DNA of 64,000 nt from G965250275 sp965250275. Its GTDB lineage: Bacteria; Pseudomonadota; Alphaproteobacteria; Rhodobacterales; Rhodobacteraceae. The notes under the pieces were generated by a model. The model was given only the letters and a program-made list of their open reading frames with translations. It was not told the DNA's origin and ran no database searches. Positions 27,198 to 35,691 of the stretch are shown here, in pieces. Position numbers and translations under genes: made by a program. The stretch covers positions 4,588,001 through 4,652,000 of the forward strand of contig OZ252297.1 of assembly GCA_965250275.1 (NCBI GenBank), in the 5' to 3' direction. How positions within the stretch are numbered: the stretch's first letter is position 1; each line of letters opens with the position of its first letter.

Positions 27198-27892
27198 GGC
27201 AATGGCACAGCTGCGGTCATCCTTTCCAGATAGTCGGTGAATTGCACATCCGCGTCCACCCGCCGCTGCATGGGAGTGGGAACCGGCGTGGATCGGATGG
27301 CCGCCAGTATGGCCGCAACACTGAAATCAGCACTCGTCGGTGCATCCCCCAACAGAAAAGGACCATTCCACAGATGCGTGGAGATGACCCTGAAATCCTG
27401 ATCGGCCCGATCAAGTCGTTGTTGAGCCGTGAACCGGCCCAGCCCTTGTGTTTTCAGACCGCGCAAAACCGATTTGCGCAATCCATTTGCCACGGGGCGC
27501 CGGAGAAGAGCGGGCACCTCCTTGAAGTAGGTTTCGCGGATCGCAGGCCAGGCGGCTTCGTTGCCCCATCGGTCGAGGACGAGGTGGAAGTATAGGTGCT
27601 CCTCCGCCATTCGGATGAGCAACATCGCCCTTGCGCGCTCGATCTCGCTCAGTTTGGGGTCGAACATCGCGCCGCGATGGGACAGGTATGACTGAATGTT
27701 AGTGCTGTCGGCCACCAGCCGTTCAGGCGTGCGGAGAACCGGCAACTTTTGCATAGGCATCCGGCGTGGGTCGCTGATGTCTTCGCGCTGCCAGGGCATG
27801 CCGGACGCAGCCAAGAGATAGGCTGCTTTGACACAGAAGGGGCTGAGGCTGAATTGCCCGAAACCGGCTGGGTAAGTCAGAAGGGTAAGCAT
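27194..27892 (-). CDS. Glutathione S-transferase family protein
   Basis: This 232-residue protein has a thioredoxin-like N-terminal domain with SPFCVKAAYLLAASG (the CxxA-type active-site region) and LPVLRTPERLVADSTNIQSYL (the cis-Pro and glutathione gamma-Glu recognition S/T). An all-helical C-terminal domain follows, with FLLGDAPTSADFSVAAIL. It resembles the FAX/metaxin-like GST subgroup. It is the first gene of a two-gene operon with DUF1801 and is divergent from a WYL-domain regulator that may control it. Confidence 0.86.
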   Translation of the reverse strand: MLTLLTYPAGFGQFSLSPFCVKAAYLLAASGMPWQREDISDPRRMPMQKLPVLRTPERLVADSTNIQSYLSHRGAMFDPKLSEIERARAMLLIRMAEEHLYFHLVLDRWGNEAAWPAIRETYFKEVPALLRRPVANGLRKSVLRGLKTQGLGRFTAQQRLDRADQDFRVISTHLWNGPFLLGDAPTSADFSVAAILAAIRSTPVPTPMQRRVDADVQFTDYLERMTAAVPLP

Positions 27893-27975
27893 TGTGATCT
27901 CCTGAGATTGGGATGACGGCTACCTAGCACCCACTGATGACAGTTCCTGTCGTCAGGTTTATGGTATCAAAGCCC

Positions 27976-28695
27976 ATGTCACGTACTGCTCGATTGTTTC
28001 AACTGATGCAGGCTCTGCGCTCTGCGCCACCGCCCGTCACAGCGGAGCGGCTGGCGTCCGAGGTGGGTGTATCTACACGCACTGTCCATCGCGACATCGA
28101 CGCATTGCGCGGGTTGGGCGCTCTGATCGATGGGGCCGCCGGGTTTGGATTCACGCTGATCGAAGATGCGGTTCTTCCCCCGTTGGGCTTTGCGGATGAA
28201 GAGTTGGAAGCCCTTGTACTGGGGTTGCGCGAGGTTCAGGAAATCGGAGACCCCGCTCTGGCCGAAGCCGCGGATAGCGCATTGAACAAATTGCAGGCAC
28301 GCCTGCCCGAGCGGCAATCGCACCGCTTGAAGCACGCGGTTCTGACCGCGCGCCGATTTCAGCGACCTGCCGCACCTGCGATCGACGTGGGTGTGTTGCG
28401 GCGCGCCACATGGGACGAGCGCACCGTGGCGTTCGGCTACTCCGACTATGCCGGCAAAAGGACGCATCGGCGCGTGAACCCGCTGGGGCTGGCCTACATG
28501 GACAAATCCACGGTCATGATCGGTTGGTGTCTTTTGCGGGAAGACTTCCGCACGTTCAGGCTGGACAGGATGAACGATCTGGAGGTGACGGAAGAGAGCT
28601 TTCGCCCAACGCGTGTTCCGCTGCTGCGGCAAGCCAAGGCCAATCTCAAGGCCGAAATTGAAGCATTGGCGAAACGCCGCGCCTCCGGCGATTGA
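27976..28695 (+). CDS. HTH and WYL domain transcriptional regulator (YafY-like)
   Basis: This protein of about 239 residues has an N-terminal winged HTH_11 domain (ARLFQLMQALRSAPPPVTAERLASEVGVSTRTVHRDIDAL) and a C-terminal WYL domain (residues 135-225; NPLGLAYMDKSTVMIGWCLLREDFRTFRLDRM). ATG 27976 begins the conserved domain; the frame upstream runs to 27937. The divergent GST-DUF1801 pair 83 bp away is the most likely target. WYL domains sense small ligands or nucleic acids in other regulators; the signal here is unknown. Confidence 0.88.
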   Translation: MSRTARLFQLMQALRSAPPPVTAERLASEVGVSTRTVHRDIDALRGLGALIDGAAGFGFTLIEDAVLPPLGFADEELEALVLGLREVQEIGDPALAEAADSALNKLQARLPERQSHRLKHAVLTARRFQRPAAPAIDVGVLRRATWDERTVAFGYSDYAGKRTHRRVNPLGLAYMDKSTVMIGWCLLREDFRTFRLDRMNDLEVTEESFRPTRVPLLRQAKANLKAEIEALAKRRASGD

Positions 28696-28757
28696 CGGCT
28701 TTTTCAGAATGCCGGTTCAGGGTATGCTGGCGGAGAGCAGAAAACAGGACAATCAAG

Positions 28758-30086
28758 ATGCGCGTATCGGTACTGGCCGCTATCCTTTCGGCTATGGCGG
28801 CGACAAATGCTGCGGCGGGCGCCGTTGCATCTTCACTGAGACCATCAGAAAGGCCAAACCTGCCGCAGACAGAGGTCCGGCTGGCGTCCTTTGCGGAGGT
28901 TTCGCCATTACGTCCTGCCATGCGGCCCTCGTCGTTCAAACCGGAGGTCTTGCAGATTTCTTCATCCAATCAGCGCTTTGAGAATTGGGTGTCGGCCTTT
29001 CAGAGGCGGGCGGTGGCCCAGGGGATCGATCCGGATGTCTTGTCCGCAGCCTTTCGGGGGGTGAGCTACGACAGTGACGTGATCCGCAGGGACCGCAATC
29101 AGTCCGAGTTCACCAAGACCATCTGGGATTATTTGGACAGCGCGGTGTCGGACACACGCGTGGCAAATGGAAAGGCTGCGCTCAGCAAACATCAGGCCAC
29201 ACTGGAAGCCATCGAAGCCAGATATGGCGTGGAGAAGGAAGTGGTCGCTGCAATCTGGGGTCTTGAAAGCGCCTACGGCAGTTTCCGGGGCTCGAACGAT
29301 GTGATCCGGTCCTTGGCAACGCTGGCGTTCGACGGGCGCCGCGGACCCTTCTTCGAAGGGCAGTTGGTCGCCGCGTTGCAGATCCTGCAAAGCGGTGACA
29401 CCAGTCCGCGTAACATGACGGGCAGTTGGGCTGGCGCTATGGGGCACACGCAATTCATACCCAGCTCTTATCTTGACTATGCCGTAGATTTCACCGGCGA
29501 TGGGCGTCGCGATATCTGGTCCGATGACCCAACGGATGCATTGGCTTCCACGGCAGCTTATCTGGCCCGGTTCGGTTGGGTGAAGGGGCAGCCCTGGGGC
29601 GTAGAAGTACAGATCCCTCAAGGGTTCGACTATCGGCTGGCCAATCGTGAGGTATCAAAATCCCCCACCGACTGGGCGGCGTTGGGTGTGAGGACCCACA
29701 CAGGGCAAGCGGTCCCAAACCACGGCAGCGCCTCGATACTGCTACCTGCAGGCAGTCAGGGTGCCGCCTTTATGATCTTCAAGAACTTCAGCGTGATCGA
29801 GCGGTACAACACTGCGGACGCCTATGTGATCGGTGTCGGGCATTTGAGTGACCGCATCGGCGGAGCCGCACCGCTGACCTCTGAGTGGCCTCGTGGGGAT
29901 CGGGCGTTGACGTTGAAAGAACGCAAGGAAATGCAGACGCTTCTGACCTCCAAAGGCTTCAGCACTCAGGGCATTGACGGCCGAATTGGTCCCAAAACCA
30001 TCAACGCCGTTCGCGGATTTCAGACCGCAAACGGCCTTGTCCCCGATGGTTACGCTTCCCTGTCGTTGCTTCAGAAGCTTCGTTGA
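28758..30086 (+). CDS. Lytic murein transglycosylase (MltB-like, SLT_2) with peptidoglycan-binding domain
   Basis: This exported protein of about 442 residues has a signal peptide (MRVSVLAAILSAMAATNAAAG), a low-complexity linker and a family 103 transglycosylase domain with the catalytic Glu in IWGLESAYGSF (near residue 175). GAMGHTQFIPSSYLDYAVDFTGDGRRDIW and FGWVKGQPWGVEV are family blocks. A C-terminal PG_binding_1 domain follows (GFSTQGIDGRIGPKTINAVRGFQ). It cleaves the MurNAc-GlcNAc bond to give 1,6-anhydro products. It has no lipobox, so it is probably soluble in the periplasm. Confidence 0.92.
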   Translation: MRVSVLAAILSAMAATNAAAGAVASSLRPSERPNLPQTEVRLASFAEVSPLRPAMRPSSFKPEVLQISSSNQRFENWVSAFQRRAVAQGIDPDVLSAAFRGVSYDSDVIRRDRNQSEFTKTIWDYLDSAVSDTRVANGKAALSKHQATLEAIEARYGVEKEVVAAIWGLESAYGSFRGSNDVIRSLATLAFDGRRGPFFEGQLVAALQILQSGDTSPRNMTGSWAGAMGHTQFIPSSYLDYAVDFTGDGRRDIWSDDPTDALASTAAYLARFGWVKGQPWGVEVQIPQGFDYRLANREVSKSPTDWAALGVRTHTGQAVPNHGSASILLPAGSQGAAFMIFKNFSVIERYNTADAYVIGVGHLSDRIGGAAPLTSEWPRGDRALTLKERKEMQTLLTSKGFSTQGIDGRIGPKTINAVRGFQTANGLVPDGYASLSLLQKLR

Positions 30087-30121
30087 GGCGCGACGCAGCT
30101 CATATCAATCGATCCTCCCCC

Positions 30122-30147
30122 AAAAGACGGCGCGCAAGTGTGCCGTC
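30122..30147 (-). terminator. Rho-independent terminator of the first polyamine-type operon
   Basis: On the minus strand GACGGC and GCCGTC pair around a 10-nt loop and are followed immediately by TTTT. It lies 35 bp after the stop of the potC-like gene and would also limit read-through from the convergent transglycosylase gene. Confidence 0.6.
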
Positions 30148-30181
30148 CGTTGGGCGTGCCAGTGTCCAGCGAAGCGCAGCC

Positions 30182-31360
30182 TCAGCCAGGGCTCATGCCG
30201 CGCAGACGTTCTGACCGGCGACGCAGGAGTTCGACAACGGTCAGCAGGGCGATCGAAATCACCACCAGAATTGTCGCAACGGCAAGAATGGTTGGACTGA
30301 TCTGCTCTCTGAGACCCGTGAACATTTGCCACGGAAGGGTTTTCTGACCCGCCGACCCGACGAACAGAACAACCACCACTTCGTCGAACGACGTGATGAA
30401 GGCGAACAACCCCCCCGAAATCACGCCTGGTAGGATCAGGGGCATCTGCACGCGGAAGAAGGTGGTGACCGGATTGGCCCCCATGTTTGCCGCCGCCCGT
30501 GTCAATGACCGGTCAAAGCCCACCAGTGTCGCCGTCACGGTGATGATCACGAAGGGAATGCCCAGCGCAGCGTGCGCCAGAACCACTCCGAAATAGGTCC
30601 CTTGCAGACCGATGCGGGAGTAAAAGAAGTACATCCCCGCCGCCGAGATAATCAGCGGGACGATCATCGGAGAAATCAGGGTCGCCATGATCGCACGACG
30701 AAAGGGGACGTGGGGCTGGGACAAACCAATCGCTGCCAATGTGCCAAAGCTCACAGACAGAAGCGTGGCAACCGGCGCAATCCTGATCGAATTCCAAAGC
30801 GCGTTTTGCCAGTCCGAATTGGTCAGGAAGTCTTCGTAGTGTTTGAGCGAGTAACCTGCCGGATCAAATCGCAACATCTCGGGTGTGAATGTAAAAAAGT
30901 CCTGCGCATTGAAGCTGAGTGGCATCACAACGAGAATGGGCGTGATCAGGAAGATGAAAATCGCCCCACAGATGACCCGGAACGTGAAATGCCACAGAAC
31001 CTGACCTGGCGTCAGATACGGTGCAAGCCGCGCGCGGTATCTCCCTTCGTAGAGCCAGTAGGTGAACCAGCCGAAGAACCAGCCAAAGAGGCCGCCGATG
31101 ATGGCAGCGGGCAGTCCACCAACCACAAAACCTGCAACCGCCATCACGACGATCAGGCCCCAGCGGCAGGCCCGTTCGTTCGTGATCACCTGGGTAATGA
31201 CAAAGGCAATGGCCGCCAACAGAACGGCGCCGGCCAGAACGCCAAGGGCGCTGCTGCCCTGGGCCGTTCCGACCAGCAAGCCTGCAAAGGCACCGGCTGC
31301 GGCAACAACAGGGACATAAAACGAAACCGGCTTGCGCGATATCGGCGTAAGTGCAGCCAT
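30182..31360 (-). CDS. ABC transporter permease, PotC-like, with extra N-terminal membrane domain
   Basis: This inner-membrane permease has about 392 residues. The C-terminal 270 are a PotC/PotI-type BPD domain; the EAA loop is at FDRSLTRAAANMGANPVTTFFRVQMPLILPG. The first 105 residues are unusual: about four extra hydrophobic segments (near 15-35, 38-55, 65-85, 90-105) precede the ordinary first helix. Typical PotC is about 265 residues. The ATG at 31360 directly abuts a GAGGAG sequence and lies 4 bp after the stop of the other permease gene. The substrate is not certain; putrescine or another cationic solute is likely by family. Confidence 0.85.
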   Translation of the reverse strand: MAALTPISRKPVSFYVPVVAAAGAFAGLLVGTAQGSSALGVLAGAVLLAAIAFVITQVITNERACRWGLIVVMAVAGFVVGGLPAAIIGGLFGWFFGWFTYWLYEGRYRARLAPYLTPGQVLWHFTFRVICGAIFIFLITPILVVMPLSFNAQDFFTFTPEMLRFDPAGYSLKHYEDFLTNSDWQNALWNSIRIAPVATLLSVSFGTLAAIGLSQPHVPFRRAIMATLISPMIVPLIISAAGMYFFYSRIGLQGTYFGVVLAHAALGIPFVIITVTATLVGFDRSLTRAAANMGANPVTTFFRVQMPLILPGVISGGLFAFITSFDEVVVVLFVGSAGQKTLPWQMFTGLREQISPTILAVATILVVISIALLTVVELLRRRSERLRGMSPG

Positions 31361-31364
31361 CTCC

Positions 31365-32966
31365 TCAGCCCCCCAACTTGACGTTGTCGATGCCGACAAT
31401 CTTGTCATAGGCATAGTAGAGCAGCAGCACGACGGCGAGCAGGATGGCGCCGAGAGCGGCCGCAAGGCCCCAGTTCAGAGAGCTGGAGATGTGATAGGCG
31501 ATCCGGTTCGAAATAAATGTACCGGTTGTACCACCGACAATCTCCGGTGTGATGTAGTAGCCGATAGACAGGATGAAGACCAAGATGCTTCCTGCACCAA
31601 TCCCCGGAACGGATTGTGGGAAGTAGACCCGCCAGAACGCTGTCCAGTTCGTTGCTCCCAGTGATTTCGCGGCGCGCAAGTAACTGGGGGGAATGGTCTG
31701 CATGACCGAATACATCGGAAGGATCATAAACGGCAGCAGGATATGGGTCATCGCGACGATGGTGCCGAACTGATTGTTGATCATGATGAGCCGGTTCGCA
31801 TCGGCCACAAGTCCAAGCCAGACCAGCACATCGTTGATCACGCCCTGTTGCTGCAACATAACCTTCCAGGCAGATGTGCGGACCAGAAGCGAAGTCCAAA
31901 ATGGCAAAAGCACCAGGATCATCAACAGGTTCGCGGTGCGCATCGGCAGGTTCGCCAGAATCCACGCAATCGGATACCCCAGTAGAATGCAGCTGATGGT
32001 AATGACCAGTGACATAAAGAGCGTTCGTTGGAACAGCATCATGTAAATCTGCTGGTTCTCGGGGCGCATCTCGGGGCCATCCACGCCCTTTTGCATGTCC
32101 ACTGCATTCAGGAAGTAGCCGGATGTATAGGGCGGCGAATAGGTCTGAATGGTGCGCCAGACGTCCGTGCTCAGCCAATCCTCGTCAATATCTGCAAATG
32201 AATCACGCAGACTGACGGTCTCGAAATTTGGGACAGCGGCGACGCCGGCGGCAATGACGGAATCGGTGCCGGCTGTTTCCGGTCCGGACATCAGGTCCAG
32301 ATAGAGAGCCGTGTAAAGAAAATCCTCGATGTCCTCTTCGGAGGCCTGATCGCCTTCGGACTGGAGATACTCCACCCAGCGGTCCCAAGTGCGGGTTGTC
32401 AGAGGCAAGGCATTGCGATCCGGATCATTGTCCATCAGCGCCACCCAGCGGGCAGGTTTCTCCAACTCGGGATCAAGCGCGATAAACTGGTCAGTGTAGA
32501 CATCGGTGTCGAACCGACCGACACCACGACCGCTCTTTCGGAAAAGCGACGAAATCCCTGTCAGTTCATAGTTCAGACGCGTTCCGAGACGCGTGTGCAA
32601 CTTTTGCTCTTCGGCCAGGACCATGTCGATGTAGAGCGCGTTGAAGACGGCCTCGGACGGTGCTTCACCGCCCTCGGGGTCCCAACCCGCCAGTTCCAGA
32701 ACCGTTTCCGGAATGGTTTCTTTGACAATCTGGTTCTCCACCGACCGAAACAGCATGTCCGCAATCGGCGCGATGAACGTGATCAACACAAAGATCAGCA
32801 AGGGCGCAATCAGCATCAAAGCGCGCAGTTTTTGCATGCGCAGCGCCCGGGCCAGTGATCGCTTCAGCGGCGTACCGTCTGCGGCCAAAACCGGTCCGGC
32901 CTTCTCTGGCAGCGCTTTCTTCGCGGGTTCCTGCGGGGCAGAGCTTGCGTCAGCGATGTCGGTCAT
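31365..32966 (-). CDS. ABC transporter permease, PotB-like, with a large periplasmic insertion
   Basis: This 533-residue protein is nearly twice the usual 280. After a cytoplasmic N-terminus and TM1 (about 48-72), an acidic, soluble-looking loop of about 240 residues (76-314) precedes the usual five-helix PotB core (316-525), whose EAA loop is SYLRAAKSLGATNWTAFWRVYFPQSVPG. By orientation the insert should be periplasmic, next to the binding protein. The gene lies 67 bp downstream of the binding-protein gene, from which a stem-loop separates it. Confidence 0.87.
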   Translation of the reverse strand: MTDIADASSAPQEPAKKALPEKAGPVLAADGTPLKRSLARALRMQKLRALMLIAPLLIFVLITFIAPIADMLFRSVENQIVKETIPETVLELAGWDPEGGEAPSEAVFNALYIDMVLAEEQKLHTRLGTRLNYELTGISSLFRKSGRGVGRFDTDVYTDQFIALDPELEKPARWVALMDNDPDRNALPLTTRTWDRWVEYLQSEGDQASEEDIEDFLYTALYLDLMSGPETAGTDSVIAAGVAAVPNFETVSLRDSFADIDEDWLSTDVWRTIQTYSPPYTSGYFLNAVDMQKGVDGPEMRPENQQIYMMLFQRTLFMSLVITISCILLGYPIAWILANLPMRTANLLMILVLLPFWTSLLVRTSAWKVMLQQQGVINDVLVWLGLVADANRLIMINNQFGTIVAMTHILLPFMILPMYSVMQTIPPSYLRAAKSLGATNWTAFWRVYFPQSVPGIGAGSILVFILSIGYYITPEIVGGTTGTFISNRIAYHISSSLNWGLAAALGAILLAVVLLLYYAYDKIVGIDNVKLGG

Positions 32967-32992
32967 GTCCGCGATCCTTGTCTGGTGGAAGC

Positions 32993-33011
32993 GGGGCGGC
33001 GACGCCGCCCC
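32993..33011 (-). promoter_or_regulatory. Intercistronic stem-loop after the potD-like gene
   Basis: GGGGCGGC and GCCGCCCC form a perfect 8-bp GC-only stem around a 3-nt loop in the 67-bp gap between the binding-protein gene and the potB-like permease gene. There is no T-run, so it is not a normal terminator. Such structures after binding-protein genes often protect the upstream message from 3' exonucleases or reduce downstream expression. Confidence 0.6.
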
Positions 33012-33033
33012 ACCTCTTGATGTTCAGACTGGC

Positions 33034-34140
33034 TTACTGCGCCAGCCACGCCTGGAATTTGGCGTCGATGTCATCACGGTAGTCCGCCCAGAACTCGTAG
33101 TTATAGAGCAGGGTGTTTGCCGCGTTGTTGGGGTCGGTCGGCATATGCGGTGCCATATCGATCCCCAGCTCAGCGTGCTGGCCGACCAGCGGTGCCGACG
33201 ACGAGCGTGCCGGGCCATAGCTGATGTACTTGGCCTGATCTGCAAGACGCTGCGTGTCGGTTGCAAAGAACACATAGTCCAATGCACGCGCCTCACGCTC
33301 GGGCGACAGGCCTGTCGGAATGATCCAACCGTCCAGGTCGAAGACCTGCATGTCCCACAGCATCCCAACGGGTTGGTTTTGCTCTTCAATCACCGAGAAG
33401 AGACGCCCGTTATAGGTCGATCCCATGACGATCTCGCCATCTGCGAGCAACTGGGGCGTGTCCGCACCAGCCGACCACCAGATCACGTCGTCTTTGATCG
33501 TGCCCAGCTTATCAAGAGCGCGCTGCTGACCTTCTTCGGTCTCCAGCACATCATAGATTTCGTCTTTGGCGACACCGTCGCAATAAAGGGCCCATTCCAT
33601 GTTGTTGATTGGGCGCTTTTCGAGCGAGCGCTTGCCCGGATAGGTTTCGGTATCGAACACCGCACAGACGGTTGTGGGCGGTGTGTCGCCAACCAGATCG
33701 GTCCGGTAGCCGAACGTCGTCGAATACACGATTTGCGGGATGAAGCAGTCCGAAACAAGCAGATCGCCGAAGTCGTCGGAAGCTGATGTGCCGTCCGGTG
33801 CGGGTGCCAATTGCTCGTCAGCGTCGATTTCGAGTGCCAGGCCTTCGTCACACAGGCGAATGGCGTCCGCCGCAACAACATCCACAACGTCCCAGGTGAC
33901 GTTTCCGGCTTCATTCATGGCGCGCAGTTTGGCGACCGCTTCAGCGCTCGATTCATCGTTGATGATCTTAACGCCTGTCTTTTCCATATACGGGTCATGA
34001 TACGCGCCCTGTTGCGAGGCAGAATAGGCCCCACCCCAGCTCACGATTGTCATTTCGTCCGCCATATGGCTATCGGCGCTGACCATACCGGCTACGAATG
34101 TCAGCGCCGTCGTGGTCAAAAGTGTCTTTGTGAGTTTCAT
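33034..34140 (-). CDS. Extracellular solute-binding protein, PotD/PotF family
   Basis: This 368-residue periplasmic protein has a signal peptide (MKLTKTLLTTTALTFVAGMVSA) and a bac_8-type two-lobe fold. Recognisable blocks are MTIVSWGGAYSASQQGAYHDPYMEKTG, TWDVVDVVAADAIRLCDEG and FFATDTQRLADQAKYISYGPARSS. The WGGAYS opening differs from the YNWSDY opening of typical putrescine/spermidine binders, so the ligand may not be a polyamine. GGGAG precedes the ATG. It is the second gene of the potA-D-B-C-like operon. Confidence 0.88.
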   Translation of the reverse strand: MKLTKTLLTTTALTFVAGMVSADSHMADEMTIVSWGGAYSASQQGAYHDPYMEKTGVKIINDESSAEAVAKLRAMNEAGNVTWDVVDVVAADAIRLCDEGLALEIDADEQLAPAPDGTSASDDFGDLLVSDCFIPQIVYSTTFGYRTDLVGDTPPTTVCAVFDTETYPGKRSLEKRPINNMEWALYCDGVAKDEIYDVLETEEGQQRALDKLGTIKDDVIWWSAGADTPQLLADGEIVMGSTYNGRLFSVIEEQNQPVGMLWDMQVFDLDGWIIPTGLSPEREARALDYVFFATDTQRLADQAKYISYGPARSSSAPLVGQHAELGIDMAPHMPTDPNNAANTLLYNYEFWADYRDDIDAKFQAWLAQ

Positions 34141-34217
34141 AGACAGTCTCCCAGTTTCTTGCCCGTTTGTTCAGAAGGGGGTCGGCAGAACGGGCTTACG
34201 ATCCGTCCCCGTGTTCA

Positions 34218-34233
34218 TCGCCCGATCGGGCGA
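34218..34233 (-). promoter_or_regulatory. Perfect 16-bp palindrome between potA-like and potD-like genes
   Basis: TCGCCCGATCGGGCGA is a perfect palindrome in the 104-bp gap, 12 bp past the ATPase stop. A second, looser pair (GCCCGTT at 34161 with AACGGGC at 34189) lies just before the binding-protein ribosome binding site. Either could fold in the mRNA and set the higher expression usually needed for the binding protein. Confidence 0.45.
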
Positions 34234-34244
34234 CATCACTTCAC

Positions 34245-35345
34245 CTATGCGTCCAACGCACGGCAATCGTCGGGCAACCAACCGATTTCGATATGTTGAC
34301 CCGGCTGCAAACGCACCTGATCGGGTGCGTTCCGGGTCTTGATCACGAAATCCTCGTTTCCAGCCACACGCAGTCGCGTGCGGAAAATGTCGCCCATGTA
34401 TATGAACTCGAGCACTTCAGCTTTCAGCGTATGTGCGTCGGCGCTCAACCGTTCCTTATTGTATTCAACACGTTCGGGCCGGATCGACACGCGGGTGCGC
34501 TCTCCGGGCTGGCTGACGTTGACCGGCTTGCAATCAATCAGTTCCCCGTCGTCGAGTTCGACCAGTGCCGTCCCGCCCTTGATTTCTTTGACCACGCCCT
34601 CAAGCGTGTTGTTCTCACCGATGAACTGCGCAACGAAACTGTTCTCCGGGGCTTCGTAAAGCTGATCGGGTGGTGCCAGTTGTTGAATGCGGCCATCGTC
34701 AAAAACGGCAACGCGGTCAGACATCGTCAACGCTTCGGTCTGATCGTGGGTCACGTAGACCACTGTGATGCCCAGATTGTCGGCGATCCGTTTGATTTCG
34801 AATTGCATATGCTCGCGCAACTGTTTGTCCAGGGCGCCGAGTGGTTCATCCATCAGCACCAGTTCCGCCTCAAACACAAGGGCGCGGGCCAGGGCGATAC
34901 GCTGTTGCTGTCCACCGGACAGCTGCGCCGGGCGGCGTCCGCCGAACGCCCCCATCTGCACCATATCGAGGGCGCGCTTGACCTTGGTCTCCCGCTCGGA
35001 TTTGCCCATTTTGCGGACTTCCAGGGGGAAAGACAGGTTTTCCGCAACGGTCATATGCGGGAACAGCGCGTAATTCTGAAACACCATTCCGATGCCGCGC
35101 TTGTGCGGCGGAATGTTGTTGATCGAAACGCCATCAAGCCGAATGTCGCCATGCGTTGCGGTTTCAAACCCCGCCAGCATCATAAGACACGTAGTCTTTC
35201 CCGAGCCTGACGGCCCAAGCATTGTGAGAAATTCGCCTTTTGGCATTACGAGGTTGAGATCTTTAACGACAAGCGCTTCGCCGTCGTAACTCTTCTGCAC
35301 GCGTTCGAATTCCACGAACGCGCCGTTTGATGCGCTGTTGGCCAA
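34245..35345 (-). CDS. ABC transporter ATP-binding protein, PotA-like
   Basis: This 366-residue ATPase has Walker A GPSGSGKTT (near residue 41), the Q-loop FQNYALFPH, the signature LSGGQQQRIALARAL, Walker B LVLMDEPLGALD and the H-loop VTHDQTEAL. A C-terminal TOBE-type OB fold (from 280; VSIRPERVEY) follows, as in PotA. The start is TTG, with an AGGGGGG ribosome binding site 5 bases upstream; no better ATG exists. It is the first gene of the operon, with a dyad-rich region upstream. Confidence 0.92.
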   Translation of the reverse strand: MANSASNGAFVEFERVQKSYDGEALVVKDLNLVMPKGEFLTMLGPSGSGKTTCLMMLAGFETATHGDIRLDGVSINNIPPHKRGIGMVFQNYALFPHMTVAENLSFPLEVRKMGKSERETKVKRALDMVQMGAFGGRRPAQLSGGQQQRIALARALVFEAELVLMDEPLGALDKQLREHMQFEIKRIADNLGITVVYVTHDQTEALTMSDRVAVFDDGRIQQLAPPDQLYEAPENSFVAQFIGENNTLEGVVKEIKGGTALVELDDGELIDCKPVNVSQPGERTRVSIRPERVEYNKERLSADAHTLKAEVLEFIYMGDIFRTRLRVAGNEDFVIKTRNAPDQVRLQPGQHIEIGWLPDDCRALDA

Positions 35346-35416
35346 ATGGCCCCCCTATTGGTCTCCGGCAGTTGTTCTGCCCTTTGGAGCGAGATAACCA
35401 CACCTCCCATCGTACA

Positions 35417-35444
35417 TGCAACAGAATCGCACAATTCTCGTGCA
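35417..35444. promoter_or_regulatory. 28-bp interrupted dyad, candidate operator of the potA-like operon
   Basis: The pattern TGCA-N2-AGAAT-N6-ATTCT-N2-TGCA is symmetric about 35430/35431: both the outer TGCA elements and the AGAAT/ATTCT arms are reverse complements. It lies 72-99 bp upstream of the TTG start of the ATPase gene. Its size suits a dimeric regulator such as the GntR protein encoded 2 kb away, but no link is proven. Confidence 0.45.
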
Positions 35445-35649
35445 AAACGACAAAGCCGCCTGTTTGATAGCCAATTGCGTCATCTCTGCACCCATTTCGA
35501 ACGCAAAATGGAGCGGATTGTTTCACTCATAGCGACTGGAATGGCATAGACCCTGTCCAAAATCAGGTCTGCTGAAGCCATAGGCGGGGCCCGAACGAGA
35601 CGCGGCGCCACGCTTCAACAACGCGGCGCCGCAGAGACTGAGACAACTG

Positions 35650-35673
35650 AAAGAACCTGCGTGCGGCAGGTTC
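35650..35673 (-). terminator. Terminator after the aminotransferase gene
   Basis: GAACCTGC and GCAGGTTC form a perfect 8-bp stem with a 5-nt loop (35653-35673), followed on the minus strand by TTT. It lies 19 bp past the stop codon. The short T-run makes it a moderate terminator. Confidence 0.55.
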
Positions 35674-35691
35674 AGCACTAACCGAATCGGA

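Larger units (their letters stand above)
35346..35691. other. 346-bp intergenic region between the aminotransferase and potA-like genes
   Basis: No gene is supported here; the plus-strand frame at 35346-35549 has no ribosome binding site and no family look. The region holds the upstream control region of the potA-like operon, including a 28-bp dyad at 35417-35444. It also carries a 10-bp direct repeat ACGCGGCGCC at 35600-35609 and 35621-35630 (each containing the self-complementary GGCGCC) and the terminator of the aminotransferase gene at 35650-35673. Confidence 0.6.

Noticed and set aside
34167..35210. 347-residue open frame antisense to the potA-like ATPase
   Set aside because: The sense strand encodes all ABC ATPase motifs; the antisense frame has no domain look.
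35346..35549. 67-residue plus-strand open frame upstream of the potA-like gene
   Set aside because: It has no ribosome binding site, an unlikely amino-acid composition and lies over the candidate operator.
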